Shown piece after piece: positions 35,686 to 44,316 of a stretch of DNA of 64,000 nucleotides. Position 1 is the stretch's first letter, and each line of letters begins with the position of its first letter. The DNA comes from Microbacterium sp. MYb62 (lineage in GTDB: Bacteria; Actinomycetota; Actinomycetes; Actinomycetales; Microbacteriaceae): positions 1-64,000 of the forward strand of contig NZ_PCOY01000014.1 of assembly GCF_002979475.1 (NCBI RefSeq), read 5' to 3'. The notes beneath the pieces were generated by a model. The model had not been told where the DNA came from. It saw only the letters and a list, made by a program, of their open reading frames with translations, and made no database searches. A program made the translations under genes and the position numbers.

Positions 35686-35701
35686 CCACCGCTATCGGTG
35701 G
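35686..35701 (-). promoter_or_regulatory. Small dyad upstream of first Dcu gene
   Basis: CCACCG at 35686-35691 pairs with CGGTGG at 35696-35701 around CTAT, 10 nt before the start codon. On the minus strand a TATGCT box lies a few bases further upstream, so the dyad would sit at a transcription start: a possible repressor site. The remaining gap to 35821 shows nothing else. Confidence 0.35.
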
Positions 35702-35821
35702 TGCTGAGCATAGTGAGCAGGGTGCTCCGGCGGCAGTCCCAAAATCTCGCGCTGCGTGCGGGTTTCTCCATGGGAAGCATCGTCGCGGAGAGCCCCCGCC
35801 ACGTCTCAGGGGGCGGCGGTG

Positions 35822-36554
35822 TCAGGCTGGATTCCGCGTGAACGGGTCGTCAGACGCCTGTTCGAGGGTCAGCCACTCCTCGTCGCGCACGTAGCCGAGC
35901 GGGTCGTTCGCCCGGATGATCGCCGCGTTCTCCGTTGATCCGCCAGTGCGGAACTGTGTGAACCCCTCGTCCCAGAGTGTGAGGTCGAGGTCGCCTTGAC
36001 GGCGGCGCCGAGGCCGAACGCGCGCCACGAGCCGTGTACGACCGTGAAGTCGGTCTCCGCCTTCGGGCGGTCGCCGTCGAGGAAAGTCATCGCGACGAGA
36101 AGGCCGACGGCTCGAATGCCCCGAATGCACGTCGACGGTCAGTCGGTTCGGCCGTGCTCCGGACGAGGGGGGCGTGCTGCGTCGCGACGGAACCCGGGTA
36201 GTCCTGGATCGTTGTGCTGTCCAGCGTCAAGACCGCTTCGACGTCATCGGTCCCGAGCTCGCGCACCGATGCGCGGCCGTCGATCCGCCGCACGAGCCGA
36301 GTGAGACGGTTGCGGTCGATGAGAGCCGCGTCCAGTCGTGCCCCGAACGATCGAGCGATCACTCGCCAGCCGCGCGCCGAGAGCAGGTCACGCCGGGCGG
36401 ATCCTGCCGGCAGCACGATCGTCGCCCTCATCGCCCCAGTCGGCCCCGTGCCCGGAAGCAGCTCTCCGTTCTGTGATGAACGGAGGGAGAGTGCGAGCGG
36501 AGGCCGGCGTGGGGCCCGCGCCGATTCCGACGCGGACCCCACGTCGACGATCAC
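35822..36554 (-). pseudogene. GNAT acetyltransferase gene with two frameshifts
   Basis: Three consecutive frames give one coherent protein. The first (36554 down to about 36087) holds SVRELGTDDVEAVLTLDSTT and DRRRAFGAFE; the second (about 36100 to 35995) continues LLVAMTFLDGDRPKAETDF and VHGSWRAFGLGAAVKAT; the third (about 35995 to 35822) ends LDLTLWDEGFTQFRTGG and NAAIIRANDPLGYV, which is the C-terminal half of a GNAT fold. Each joint needs one added base. The GTG at 36554 overlaps the stop of the surface-protein gene, so it was probably the distal gene of that unit. Two separate lesions in 730 bp argue for true decay. Confidence 0.75.
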
Positions 36555-38560
36555 GCGCGGCGGCGGAGACCGATCAGCAGCAGCGTGCCGAGGGCGAGAA
36601 GCCCCGCACCACTCAGCGCCCAGAGTGGGGAGGCCTCAGCGCCCGTGCTGGCCAGCGACGTGCTGCCGCCCTTCTTCGGCTTCGTCGGCACATCCGGGGT
36701 CGGAGGGATCTCGGTGCTCGCGCACGACCGCGTCGCGTCATCGGCGCAGGGGTACTCGACCGTGGCCGGCGGGGTGCCCGGCGGCGGTGTCACGATGACA
36801 CGGTTGGTGACGGTCCCCGCCGAGGCCGTCGCGTCGATGGTTGCGGTGATGTGCAGATCGACGCTGCTTCCCGCGGTGAGCGATGGGATGGTCCACGACA
36901 CGACATCGTCGAGGCCGATTCCGCCGTTGTCCGCCGAGACGAACGTGACGCCATCGGGGAGAGCGTCGGTGACCGCGACGTTCGCGGCATCCGCGCCGCC
37001 GGTGTTCGCGACGCGGACCGTGTAGGTCAGGGTGTCGCCGATCGCCGCGGTGACACGATCGACCGTCTTCCCGAAGGTGATCGTCGGGGTCCCGGGGATC
37101 TCCGTGATCGCGCAGGAGCGGGTCGGGTCATCTTCGCAGGGGTGGTCGACCGCGGGCGGCGGGGTGCCGGGCGGAACCTCACCCGGGGGGTACTCGGTGC
37201 TCATCCGGTTGACGATGGTGTGGGGCTGCACGCCGGGATCGACCGTGACCTGGAACGTCATCGTGGCGGTCGCGCCGCGGGCGAGGGACGGGATCGTCCA
37301 GTCGATCGTCCCCGGTGCGGGGCCTGCGTAGGTTCCGGTGGGGACGCCGTCGAGGCGCGCGGTGCCGTCGACATAGGTCGCTCCAGCTCCCAGTGCGTCG
37401 TGCACGGGGACGTCGGTCAGATCCACGAGCCCCACGTTCTGCACGGTCAGGGTATAGGTGAGCACGCCGCCCGACATGGACTGGGCCTGGTCGACGACCT
37501 TGCCGAAGCGCAGCGCGGGCAGCGGTTGGATCGCACCGCACTGGGCAGCATCTCCGTTGCCGATCGGCCCGATGTTCGACACCAGGGTCGCGGCCAGCGG
37601 TTCGCCGCCGTCGACGGCGGCCGTGCGATTGATCGCGTACACGTCGCCGGTGCCTATCCGGACGGCGTAGATGTTGGCGTTGGCATCGGCGTACATGCCG
37701 ATGTACTGCGCGACGGGCAGATTCGCGACCACGCCGTAGCCGGTCACCACGCCGGACCTGTTGATCGCGACCAGGTGACTGCCAGGAGCGTCGGTGACGC
37801 TCCAGAAGGAGTCGGTACCAGGGATGTAGGTGAAGTCGCTCTCGCCGACGTCCTGCTGCGGGTCGATCATCGAGACGACGACACCGGTCGGTCGGGTGGT
37901 GGCGGTGCCGGGAGTGATGGCGATCTCGTACAGCGGACCCGTGTGCGTGCCGCCGTCGGAGGTGCGTGCCGCGACCCAGTAGTGGCCGTCTTCGTCGAAG
38001 TCGCCGATGGGGTAGCTCGGTGCGTTGAGGAACGGGAGCGAGCCGAGGTTGTTGTTCGCCGGTGTCGGTGCCACCACCCCGGGCCCGGACAGCTCGACCT
38101 GCTCGTAGGTGCCGTCGGCGGCGATCCGCCAGATCGTCCCGTTCGTAGCGGCCGGCGCGGGGCCGGCGCCCGGTCCACCCGTCTCCATGCGATAGGTGCC
38201 GTAGAGGTGACCGTCCTCGGGGTTGTAGCCGGCGGAGTTGAAGGCGTACCCGTTGGCGGTCGGCGTGTTCGGGCTCTGCGCGCCGGCTGCGAGATCGAGG
38301 GAGATGATGCCTCGATCCGCGGGAGCCTGCTCCTTCATGAGGAGGGCCCGGCCGTTGCAGGCCGAGCCGTCGGCGTTCAGGAAAGGCGCGCCCTCACTGG
38401 CGGATGCCGGTGCGGGGAACAGTACTGCGGCCACCGCGAGGAGCAGAGCGGCGGCTGTCGTGGCGGTGGCGCCTCGGGCGGAAGTGCGTCGGGCGGAGGT
38501 GCGTGAGCGGTTGTCTCGCGCTGACGAGATCCTCGTGGGTGGTGCGGCTTCTTGTGGCAT
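36551..38560 (-). CDS. LAxTG-anchored surface protein with two DUF11 domains
   Basis: 669 residues. Signal peptide with a long hydrophobic core and cleavage near PAPASASE, then a beta-propeller-like N-terminal region (residues about 55-350, with motifs such as AFNSAGYNPEDGHLYGTYR and TYIPGTDSFWSVTDAPGSH) and two DUF11-type Ig-like domains (LRFGKVVDQAQSMSGG and ITFGKTVDRVTAAIGD). The C-terminus has LASTG, a hydrophobic helix and LRRRA, the same class E-type sorting signal as the giant protein at 23225. Probably wall-anchored. ATG 38560 has AAGGGA 7 nt upstream. Confidence 0.9.
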   Translation of the reverse strand: MPQEAAPPTRISSARDNRSRTSARRTSARGATATTAAALLLAVAAVLFPAPASASEGAPFLNADGSACNGRALLMKEQAPADRGIISLDLAAGAQSPNTPTANGYAFNSAGYNPEDGHLYGTYRMETGGPGAGPAPAATNGTIWRIAADGTYEQVELSGPGVVAPTPANNNLGSLPFLNAPSYPIGDFDEDGHYWVAARTSDGGTHTGPLYEIAITPGTATTRPTGVVVSMIDPQQDVGESDFTYIPGTDSFWSVTDAPGSHLVAINRSGVVTGYGVVANLPVAQYIGMYADANANIYAVRIGTGDVYAINRTAAVDGGEPLAATLVSNIGPIGNGDAAQCGAIQPLPALRFGKVVDQAQSMSGGVLTYTLTVQNVGLVDLTDVPVHDALGAGATYVDGTARLDGVPTGTYAGPAPGTIDWTIPSLARGATATMTFQVTVDPGVQPHTIVNRMSTEYPPGEVPPGTPPPAVDHPCEDDPTRSCAITEIPGTPTITFGKTVDRVTAAIGDTLTYTVRVANTGGADAANVAVTDALPDGVTFVSADNGGIGLDDVVSWTIPSLTAGSSVDLHITATIDATASAGTVTNRVIVTPPPGTPPATVEYPCADDATRSCASTEIPPTPDVPTKPKKGGSTSLASTGAEASPLWALSGAGLLALGTLLLIGLRRRA

Positions 38561-38751
38561 GCGGAGTCCCTTCGTCGGACGTGTCGGATCGGATGCGTGC
38601 GAACTTCGATGCGGCGGTACCGGAGACGAGGTTCGTATGGCAGAAGCTGCATGTCCTGACCATCGACTTCGTTCTTACGTGTAACACACTACTCATGTGG
38701 ATGCGAATCCGGGCAAGTCGTGCAGATCCACGCGGGTGGTACCGTGTCGCC

Positions 38752-38802
38752 ATGATCGTGAGCCTCGACGGAGCGCCCGTCCCTCTCCGGTGGCTCCGAT
38801 GA
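38752..38802 (+). CDS. 16-residue leaderless leader peptide before ASCH gene
   Basis: ATG 38752 opens the peptide MIVSLDGAPVPLRWLR. A TACCGT box at 38740-38745 lies 6 nt upstream, the leaderless spacing seen elsewhere here. Its stop codon overlaps the ASCH start as ATGA. The ASCH gene has no evident ribosome site of its own, so translation of this peptide could deliver ribosomes to it. Function as a regulator is inference. Confidence 0.45.
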   Translation: MIVSLDGAPVPLRWLR

Positions 38803-39389
38803 TGCTCACGGATGCGGTGGCGCGAGGTGTGGCGAGCGGCTCGGTGACACTCGCCTTCCGCCGCTGGAGCCGTGCGCGCGTCCGGCCGGGGGACCGTTTC
38901 CTCTCCTCGGCCGGCATCATCGAGATCGTCTCGATCGCCGAGACGGCGGCGGCGCGCATCACCGAAGACGATGCGCGCGCGGCCGGTGTGCGGACGACGG
39001 CGTCCCTGCTGTCGACGTTCCGCGGACAGGCCACGGATCCCGTCTTCCGCATCGGACTCGCCTGGGTCGGCCCGGATCCCCGGATCGCGCTCGCCGAAGA
39101 CGCCGAACTCGCCGATGCCGATCGTGAGGAGATCGATGCCCGCTTGGCCGGACTGGATCGCTCGAGCGCCGTAGGCGCGTGGACCCGCGGCGCGCTGGAA
39201 TCGATACGCGATCACCCGGGCGTCCCCGCGGAAGCACTCCGCGGGGACCTGCCCAAAGACGTCTTCAAGCGCAGCATCCGAAAGCTGAAGGAGCTCGGAC
39301 TCACCCGGAGCCTGACGATCGGCTACGAGCTGTCCCCGCGCGGACACGCGTATCTGCGCGGTCCGGGCGCTGCGGGCGATGCGGGCTGA
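38799..39389 (+). CDS. ASCH/PUA-like domain protein
   Basis: 196 residues. The N-terminus matches ASCH-type small beta-barrel proteins (SGSVTLAFRRWSRARVRPGD and FLSSAGIIEIVSI), predicted to bind RNA or nucleotides. The C-terminal half, with DVFKRSIRKLKELGLTRSL and YELSPRGHAYL, looks like a winged-helix-type segment. ATG 38799 is coupled to the leader peptide; ATG 38802 is next. The pairing with a DNA-binding-like tail suggests a small regulator. I do not know its target. Confidence 0.75.
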   Translation: MMLTDAVARGVASGSVTLAFRRWSRARVRPGDRFLSSAGIIEIVSIAETAAARITEDDARAAGVRTTASLLSTFRGQATDPVFRIGLAWVGPDPRIALAEDAELADADREEIDARLAGLDRSSAVGAWTRGALESIRDHPGVPAEALRGDLPKDVFKRSIRKLKELGLTRSLTIGYELSPRGHAYLRGPGAAGDAG

Positions 39390-39397
39390 GCCCGCGA

Positions 39398-39808
39398 TCA
39401 GTCGATCTGATTGACCCGGATGAGGTTCCCGGCCGGGTCGCGGAACGCGCAGTCGCGCACGCCGTAATCCTGATCCGTGGGCTCCTGGACGATGTCCGCC
39501 CCTCCCGCCTCCATGCGCTCGAAAAGGGCGTCGAGGTCGTCGGACCCGAGGGTGACGCCGCCGTAGACGCCCTTCGCGATCAAGGTGAGGATCGTCTCGC
39601 GCTCCTCGTCGGTGATGCCGGGGTCGACGGCGGGCGGCTGGAGCACGATCGAGGTGCCCGGCTGGCCGACAGGACCGACCGTGATCCAGCGCATGTCCTC
39701 GTATCCGACATCCTTGCGGACCTCGAAGCCGAGCAGATCGCGGTAGAAGCCGAGGGCGGCCTCGGCGTCGGTGTGCGGAAGGAAGGCGTAGTGGATTGTG
39801 ACGTTCAT
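39398..39808 (-). CDS. VOC-family protein
   Basis: 136-residue single vicinal-oxygen-chelate fold (HYAFLPHTDAEAALGFYRDLLGFEV ... GVRDCAFRDPAGNLIRVNQ). The start at 39808 is supported by a TAGCGT box 7 nt upstream on the minus strand. Located 10 nt downstream of an AraC-type regulator gene in the same direction, a frequent pairing; substrate unknown. Glyoxalase/bleomycin-resistance-like folds cover many reactions. Confidence 0.85.
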   Translation of the reverse strand: MNVTIHYAFLPHTDAEAALGFYRDLLGFEVRKDVGYEDMRWITVGPVGQPGTSIVLQPPAVDPGITDEERETILTLIAKGVYGGVTLGSDDLDALFERMEAGGADIVQEPTDQDYGVRDCAFRDPAGNLIRVNQID

Positions 39809-39818
39809 GCCGCCCACG

Positions 39819-40262
39819 CTAGACGGATCGGGCGACGCGTACTTCTTGATTCCTGACCGGTCTGGTCACATGCTTCGCGAGGCACGGCGGGATGCCGTCG
39901 AGGGACCGCGAGGGGTCGTCGCGATATGTGCGGGGGGAGACGCCCACGAGCTCCGAGAACCGGGTGCTGAAGGTGCCGAGCGATGAGAACCCCACGGTGA
40001 AGCAGACGTCGGTGATCGAGAGATCGCCGCGACGCAGCAGGGTCATCGCCCGTTCGATGCGCCGGGTCATCAGATACGAGTACGGCGATTCGCCGTAGAT
40101 CCGGCGGAACTCCCGACTCAGATACCCGGGGGACAGGTGCACGGCCCTGGCCAGATCCTCCACGTTCAGCGGAGACGCGTACTCCCGATCCATCCGGTCG
40201 CGCACGCGGCGGATCACGACGATCGCGCGTCGATCGGTCGTCGCGGTACCGGGGGACTCCAT
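39819..40262 (-). CDS. AraC-family transcriptional regulator (HTH only)
   Basis: 147 residues, essentially just the two helix-turn-helix motifs of an AraC domain (VEDLARAVHLSPGYLSREFRRIYGESPYSYL and ITDVCFTVGFSSLGTFSTRFSELVGVSP) with no ligand-binding domain. The start at 40262 has CAGGAT 6 nt upstream, a leaderless-type start; the longer frame upstream is disregarded. It probably regulates the VOC gene immediately downstream. Confidence 0.88.
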   Translation of the reverse strand: MESPGTATTDRRAIVVIRRVRDRMDREYASPLNVEDLARAVHLSPGYLSREFRRIYGESPYSYLMTRRIERAMTLLRRGDLSITDVCFTVGFSSLGTFSTRFSELVGVSPRTYRDDPSRSLDGIPPCLAKHVTRPVRNQEVRVARSV

Positions 40263-40381
40263 GCGTCCATCCTGACAGCCATCGCGCGGCGACGGCGGGA
40301 AGAGGTACGGAATCGAGAAGTCCTGAACCGTCTTCGCTCTTAGCCTGGGCAGCATCCCATTCAGATCAGGAGGTGGAACCG

Positions 40382-40846
40382 ATGTCGGAGAAAGACGTCA
40401 ACACCGGATTCTCGGCCGAGGAGCGCGCCGCGATGAAGGACAGGGCGACCGAGCTCAAGGCGGAGGCGCGACGCGCGAAGGGCGCGGAGAAGGCGGCCGC
40501 AGAGGAAGCGGATGTGCAGGCGAAGATCGCTCAGATGCCCGACGGCGACCGTGAGATGGCGGAGCGTGTGCACGCGATCGTATCGACGGTGGCCCCCGAC
40601 CTCGCCCCGAAGCTGTACTACTCGCAGCCCGGCTACGCGCGCGACGGCAAGGTGGTGTGCTTCTTCCGCAGCGGGCAGATGGACAAGGAGCGGTACTCGA
40701 CCTTCGGGTTCAGCGTCCACGCCGATCTCGACACGGATGACGGGCTCTGGCCGACGGCCTACGCGCTGCAGGATCCCTCCGAGCAGGCGTGGGAGCGCCT
40801 CGGCGAAGTCGTGCGTCACGCGACGCGTGCCGCCGCGGGGGGCTGA
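40382..40846 (+). CDS. DUF1801-domain protein
   Basis: 154 residues. A charged helical N-terminal third precedes a DUF1801 domain (VSTVAPDLAPKLYYSQPGYARDGKVVCFF). Members are sometimes called iron-chaperone-like after YdhG but the role is unproven. AGGAGG at 40368-40373 gives a strong ribosome site, and TAGCCT at 40341-40346 is a likely -10 box. Followed after 3 nt by the two-domain VOC gene region, so probably co-transcribed. Confidence 0.85.
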   Translation: MSEKDVNTGFSAEERAAMKDRATELKAEARRAKGAEKAAAEEADVQAKIAQMPDGDREMAERVHAIVSTVAPDLAPKLYYSQPGYARDGKVVCFFRSGQMDKERYSTFGFSVHADLDTDDGLWPTAYALQDPSEQAWERLGEVVRHATRAAAGG

Positions 40847-40858
40847 GGGGTGGCCGGC

Positions 40859-41587
40859 ATGAGTTCCGCACTCCACTCGATCACGATCGTCGGCGATCAG
40901 GTGCAGGAAGCCGCAGAATTCTATGGGCGAACCTTCTCGGCACCGACGGTGCAGGACGGGGCGTCGGTGGACGTGGACCTGCACGGGGTCGGTCGACTCC
41001 GGCTGGAACCCGGCGCCGGTGCGGCGGAGGGATTCCCCGGGTTCGTCGTCACCTACATCCTCGCCCAACCGGGTGAGGTGCGCGCGGTCATGGAGGCCGC
41101 CGCGCGGCACGGGGCGGAGATCCTCAAGCCCGCCAAGAAGGCGCTGTTCGGTTCGTTCGCCGGCAGCTTCCGCAGCCCGGACGGTGTGATCTGGAAGCTC
41201 GCCTCGCAGTCGAACAAGGACACGACCGCGCCTTCGCCGTCGCCGAAGCCGCTGGAGACGACGGTCATCCTCGGGGTCTCCGATCCGAAGAAGTCGGTGC
41301 CGTTCTACGTCGCCCTCGGGATGACGAAGGATCGCGACTACGGCAGCAAGTACATCGACTTCCTGCCGGAGGAGGGGTCCGTGCGCCTCTGCCTGATGCA
41401 GAGTCCCGTGCTCGCGAAGGATGTGGGCCATCGGGGGAGACGCGTCGACACTCCGCCGCTCACCCTCGTCCGGCGATCGACGGTGACCGACGGCGGCGCC
41501 GCGACCCCGGTCGACGGAGACGCCGAGACCGTGACCGACCCGGACGGCTTCCGATGGGCGGCGTCCGACGAACAGCCTGCGCGCTGA
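40859..41587 (+). CDS. Two-domain VOC-family protein
   Basis: 242 residues with two VOC modules: SALHSITIVGDQVQEAAEFYGRTF at the N-terminus and LETTVILGVSDPKKSVPFYVALGM in the middle. The second domain ends in TVTDPDGFRWAASDE. An earlier GTG at 40850 is in frame and only 3 nt after the preceding stop. The substrate is not evident; the fold covers isomerases, dioxygenases and resistance proteins. Confidence 0.82.
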   Translation: MSSALHSITIVGDQVQEAAEFYGRTFSAPTVQDGASVDVDLHGVGRLRLEPGAGAAEGFPGFVVTYILAQPGEVRAVMEAAARHGAEILKPAKKALFGSFAGSFRSPDGVIWKLASQSNKDTTAPSPSPKPLETTVILGVSDPKKSVPFYVALGMTKDRDYGSKYIDFLPEEGSVRLCLMQSPVLAKDVGHRGRRVDTPPLTLVRRSTVTDGGAATPVDGDAETVTDPDGFRWAASDEQPAR

Positions 41588-41614
41588 CTCGATGTCGGTC
41601 GTTCTGACCGTGCG

Positions 41615-42940
41615 TCATCGATCGGCACCGCGGCGCCAGGGCGCCGTGAGCCGTGACCACAGCGTCGGTGCCGAGGAGGAGTCGTCGGCGGCAGGGAGCG
41701 CGACCGCGAACTGCACGATCTCCTCGGCGCCGTGGTGGGCGACGCGGTAGAGGGCGGTGCCGATGAGCACGCCGAGAGCGATCGACATGACCGAGATCAG
41801 GGCGGCGGTGAAATCCGAGAGGCCTCCGTCGGTCGCGACGGCCTCGGTGAGGCCGACCAGTCCGGCGGCACCGGGGACCAGCAGCCAGAACGCCGGGAGG
41901 AAGGTGAGCTGCGAGGGGGCTCCGTGTCGGAGGGTCGCGATCCAGAGCACCACGGGGGTCATGGCGACGGCGCCGACGAAGCCGCCCACCGTGGTGCCGA
42001 CGAACTCCGTCCCCGCCCACTGGCCGGCGTAGGCCACGACGAGCGCGAGCAGCACCCACCCGAAGGTCGACGGCGGCGCGGAGAAGTGCAGGTAGTTGCC
42101 GAGTGCGAACACGAGGATCCCGATGAACGCCACCCACCACGGCAGCGGCGCACCCGCATCCAGGGGCTCGTACCGCGACGAGTCGACGCCGACGACGGTG
42201 CCGGCGGCGAGGATTCCGAATGCGAGCAGGGCCAACTGGACGAAGCCGTAGACCAAGCGAGAGGCCCCCGAGATCATCTGGCCCGCGGCGAGTTCGACGG
42301 TGGCACTCGTGAGCACACCCCCGGGCAGGAACGTGACCAGCGGCGCGATGAGCAACCGGATCGGATCGCCGATCTCGATCACCTCTGCCAGGAGGAAGAC
42401 GGCGGTCGCGCACACGAAAGCTGCGGCCACCGGCATGATCAGCTGCAGCGTCGGCGAACGGACCAGCTTGAGCAGTCCGATCCCCGCGCCGAGCACGAAG
42501 GCGACGATGACGCCCTGCCAGGTCGGCGCCAGAAGCAGGGCGAGTCCGGTCGTCAGCACCGCGTGTCCCAGCGTCCGAGTGACCCAGCCGAGCCTCGGCC
42601 GCATCGCGCCGATCTCGTTCAGGCGTCGGATCCCGTCCAACGGCGGGATCGACCCGGTCTTCGCCTGCGCGATGAGTTCGTACAGCGCGGCGATCTGATC
42701 GAAGCGGAACGAGGCGTTGGTAGCCGAACGGATCGCGACGCGCGACTCCTCGGACTCTCCGCTCTCGATGAGGATGATGGTCGGCAGCACGACGAAGTCC
42801 GCATCGTCGCCGCCGTACGCCGCCGCCACCTCGGTCATGATGTCGCGGATGCGATCGACCGACTCGGCTGAGGCGTTCATCCCCTGCGCCAGCCCCAGCA
42901 GGAACTGCCGGAGTGTCGCCCGATCGACGCTGTCCGTCAT
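41615..42940 (-). CDS. ThrE-type threonine/serine exporter
   Basis: 441 residues. A cytoplasmic N-terminal domain (RQFLLGLAQGMNASAESVDRI and ADFVVLPTIILIESGESEE) is followed by about ten helices; the order is that of Corynebacterium ThrE, which fuses the YjjP- and YjjB-like halves (LVTFLPGGVLTSATVELAAGQMISG). Such proteins export threonine, serine or small organic acids. Located 20 nt downstream of the second Dcu gene, so likely co-transcribed with it and peptidase E: hydrolysis, transport and export of small amino acids would then be linked. Confidence 0.88.
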   Translation of the reverse strand: MTDSVDRATLRQFLLGLAQGMNASAESVDRIRDIMTEVAAAYGGDDADFVVLPTIILIESGESEESRVAIRSATNASFRFDQIAALYELIAQAKTGSIPPLDGIRRLNEIGAMRPRLGWVTRTLGHAVLTTGLALLLAPTWQGVIVAFVLGAGIGLLKLVRSPTLQLIMPVAAAFVCATAVFLLAEVIEIGDPIRLLIAPLVTFLPGGVLTSATVELAAGQMISGASRLVYGFVQLALLAFGILAAGTVVGVDSSRYEPLDAGAPLPWWVAFIGILVFALGNYLHFSAPPSTFGWVLLALVVAYAGQWAGTEFVGTTVGGFVGAVAMTPVVLWIATLRHGAPSQLTFLPAFWLLVPGAAGLVGLTEAVATDGGLSDFTAALISVMSIALGVLIGTALYRVAHHGAEEIVQFAVALPAADDSSSAPTLWSRLTAPWRRGADR

Positions 42941-42960
42941 GTCGAGGACCGCCGGTCAGC

Positions 42961-44316
42961 TCAGGTGAACAGGAACGAGAGCGGAACCCCGACGACGATC
43001 GCGACGCCGATGTAGATGAGGTTCGGCAGCTGGAACGAGTGGTCGAAGACGAACTTTCCCATCTTCGTCGTGCCCGTCTGGTCGAAGGCCACCGTCGCGA
43101 CCTGGCTGCCGTTGGCCGGCAGCGTGTAGATGCCCATCGCCGCGGGCCACAGTCCGACCAGGAGCGAGGCGGGCAGTCCGATCGTGATGCCGATCGGGAC
43201 GATCGCATTCGTCGCGCTCGACTGACTCGTGGTGAGCATCGCGACGGCGAACAGCGCCAGCGCGAAGAGCAGCGCGCCCAGGAACGCCGACGATCCGGAG
43301 ACCACCGACCCCAGCCCGTCGACGATCAGCGTCTGGTTCGCGGCGACGAACGTGTTGGCGAGCCAGGCGATGCCGAAGAGCGCGATCGCACCGACGATTC
43401 CGGCGGGGAACGTGGGCTGCTTGGGGACGTCGGCGGCCTTGACCTTGCAGAACACGAAGATCAGGGCGGCGATGATGCCCATGACGACCTCGATGATGAC
43501 CGTGACGCTGAGGCGCACCGGGTCTCCGGCGTCGTCGGTCCCGATGACCGGACGCAGCCCTTCGAAGAGGCCGAAGAGCACGATCACGCCGACACCGGCG
43601 AGGAACAGCGAGGCCGAGAGCACGGCGGTCGGAGACAGCTTCTTCTCGTGGGCGTCGGTCTCCGGCGGCTTGATCAGGTGCTCGGACAGACGGCGCTGGA
43701 ACTCCGGGTCGTCTTCGAGGTCCTTGCCGTGTCGCATCATGACCAGGGCCGCGACGAAGAGTCCGATGATGGATGCCGGCCACATGATGAGCAGCAGTCC
43801 GCCGAGGTCGACCCCCTGCGGCGCGAGCAGCACGACCATCGAGGCCGTCGCGGCGGACACGGGCGAGCAGAGGATGCCGACCTGCGAGGCGACGGCCGAG
43901 ACCGAGAGCGCCCGCTCCGGACGGATCTTCTGCTGGTACGAGACGTCGTAGATGACGGGCAGCAGGGGATAGAAGATGTTGCCCGTTCCGGCGCCGACCG
44001 TGAAGAGGAACGACATCGCCGGGGCGAGGAACACCACGGATCTCGGGCGTCGCCTGATCACCTTCGCGGCGACGGACACCATCCAGTCGATGCCGCCTGC
44101 CGCCTGCATGGTCGAGGCCGCGGTGATCACCGTGATCACGATGAAGACCGCGTCGACCGGGGCGTTGCCCGGCGCCTCGCCGAAGACGAAGATGAGCACG
44201 GCGACGCCGACCAGGCCCCAGACCCCGAGGCCGATCCCGCTCGTGCGGGTGCCCATGTAGATCGCGCCGATGACGATGATCAGCTGCGCGAGGAGGATCC
44301 ACACGTTGTCGTTCAT
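42961..44316 (-). CDS. Dcu-family C4-dicarboxylate transporter, copy 2
   Basis: 451 residues, about 11 helices. Family segments are FIVITVITAASTMQAAGGIDW, FTVGAGTGNIFYPLLPVIYD and LCSPVSAATASMVVLLAP; the C-terminal AMLTTSQSSATNAIVPIG matches copy 1. It lacks the long Ser/Gly-rich loop of copy 1. Start overlaps the stop of peptidase E as ATGA. Aspartate released from dipeptides may be its substrate or exchange partner. Confidence 0.9.
   Translation of the reverse strand: MNDNVWILLAQLIIVIGAIYMGTRTSGIGLGVWGLVGVAVLIFVFGEAPGNAPVDAVFIVITVITAASTMQAAGGIDWMVSVAAKVIRRRPRSVVFLAPAMSFLFTVGAGTGNIFYPLLPVIYDVSYQQKIRPERALSVSAVASQVGILCSPVSAATASMVVLLAPQGVDLGGLLLIMWPASIIGLFVAALVMMRHGKDLEDDPEFQRRLSEHLIKPPETDAHEKKLSPTAVLSASLFLAGVGVIVLFGLFEGLRPVIGTDDAGDPVRLSVTVIIEVVMGIIAALIFVFCKVKAADVPKQPTFPAGIVGAIALFGIAWLANTFVAANQTLIVDGLGSVVSGSSAFLGALLFALALFAVAMLTTSQSSATNAIVPIGITIGLPASLLVGLWPAAMGIYTLPANGSQVATVAFDQTGTTKMGKFVFDHSFQLPNLIYIGVAIVVGVPLSFLFT

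Noticed and set aside
38679..38687. GTGTAACAC dyad upstream of the second surface gene as an operator
   Set aside because: Too short to distinguish from chance and no regulator is linked to it.
41596..41610. CGGTC/GACCG stem between the VOC and ThrE-like genes as a terminator
   Set aside because: Only 5 bp; too weak to support without data.
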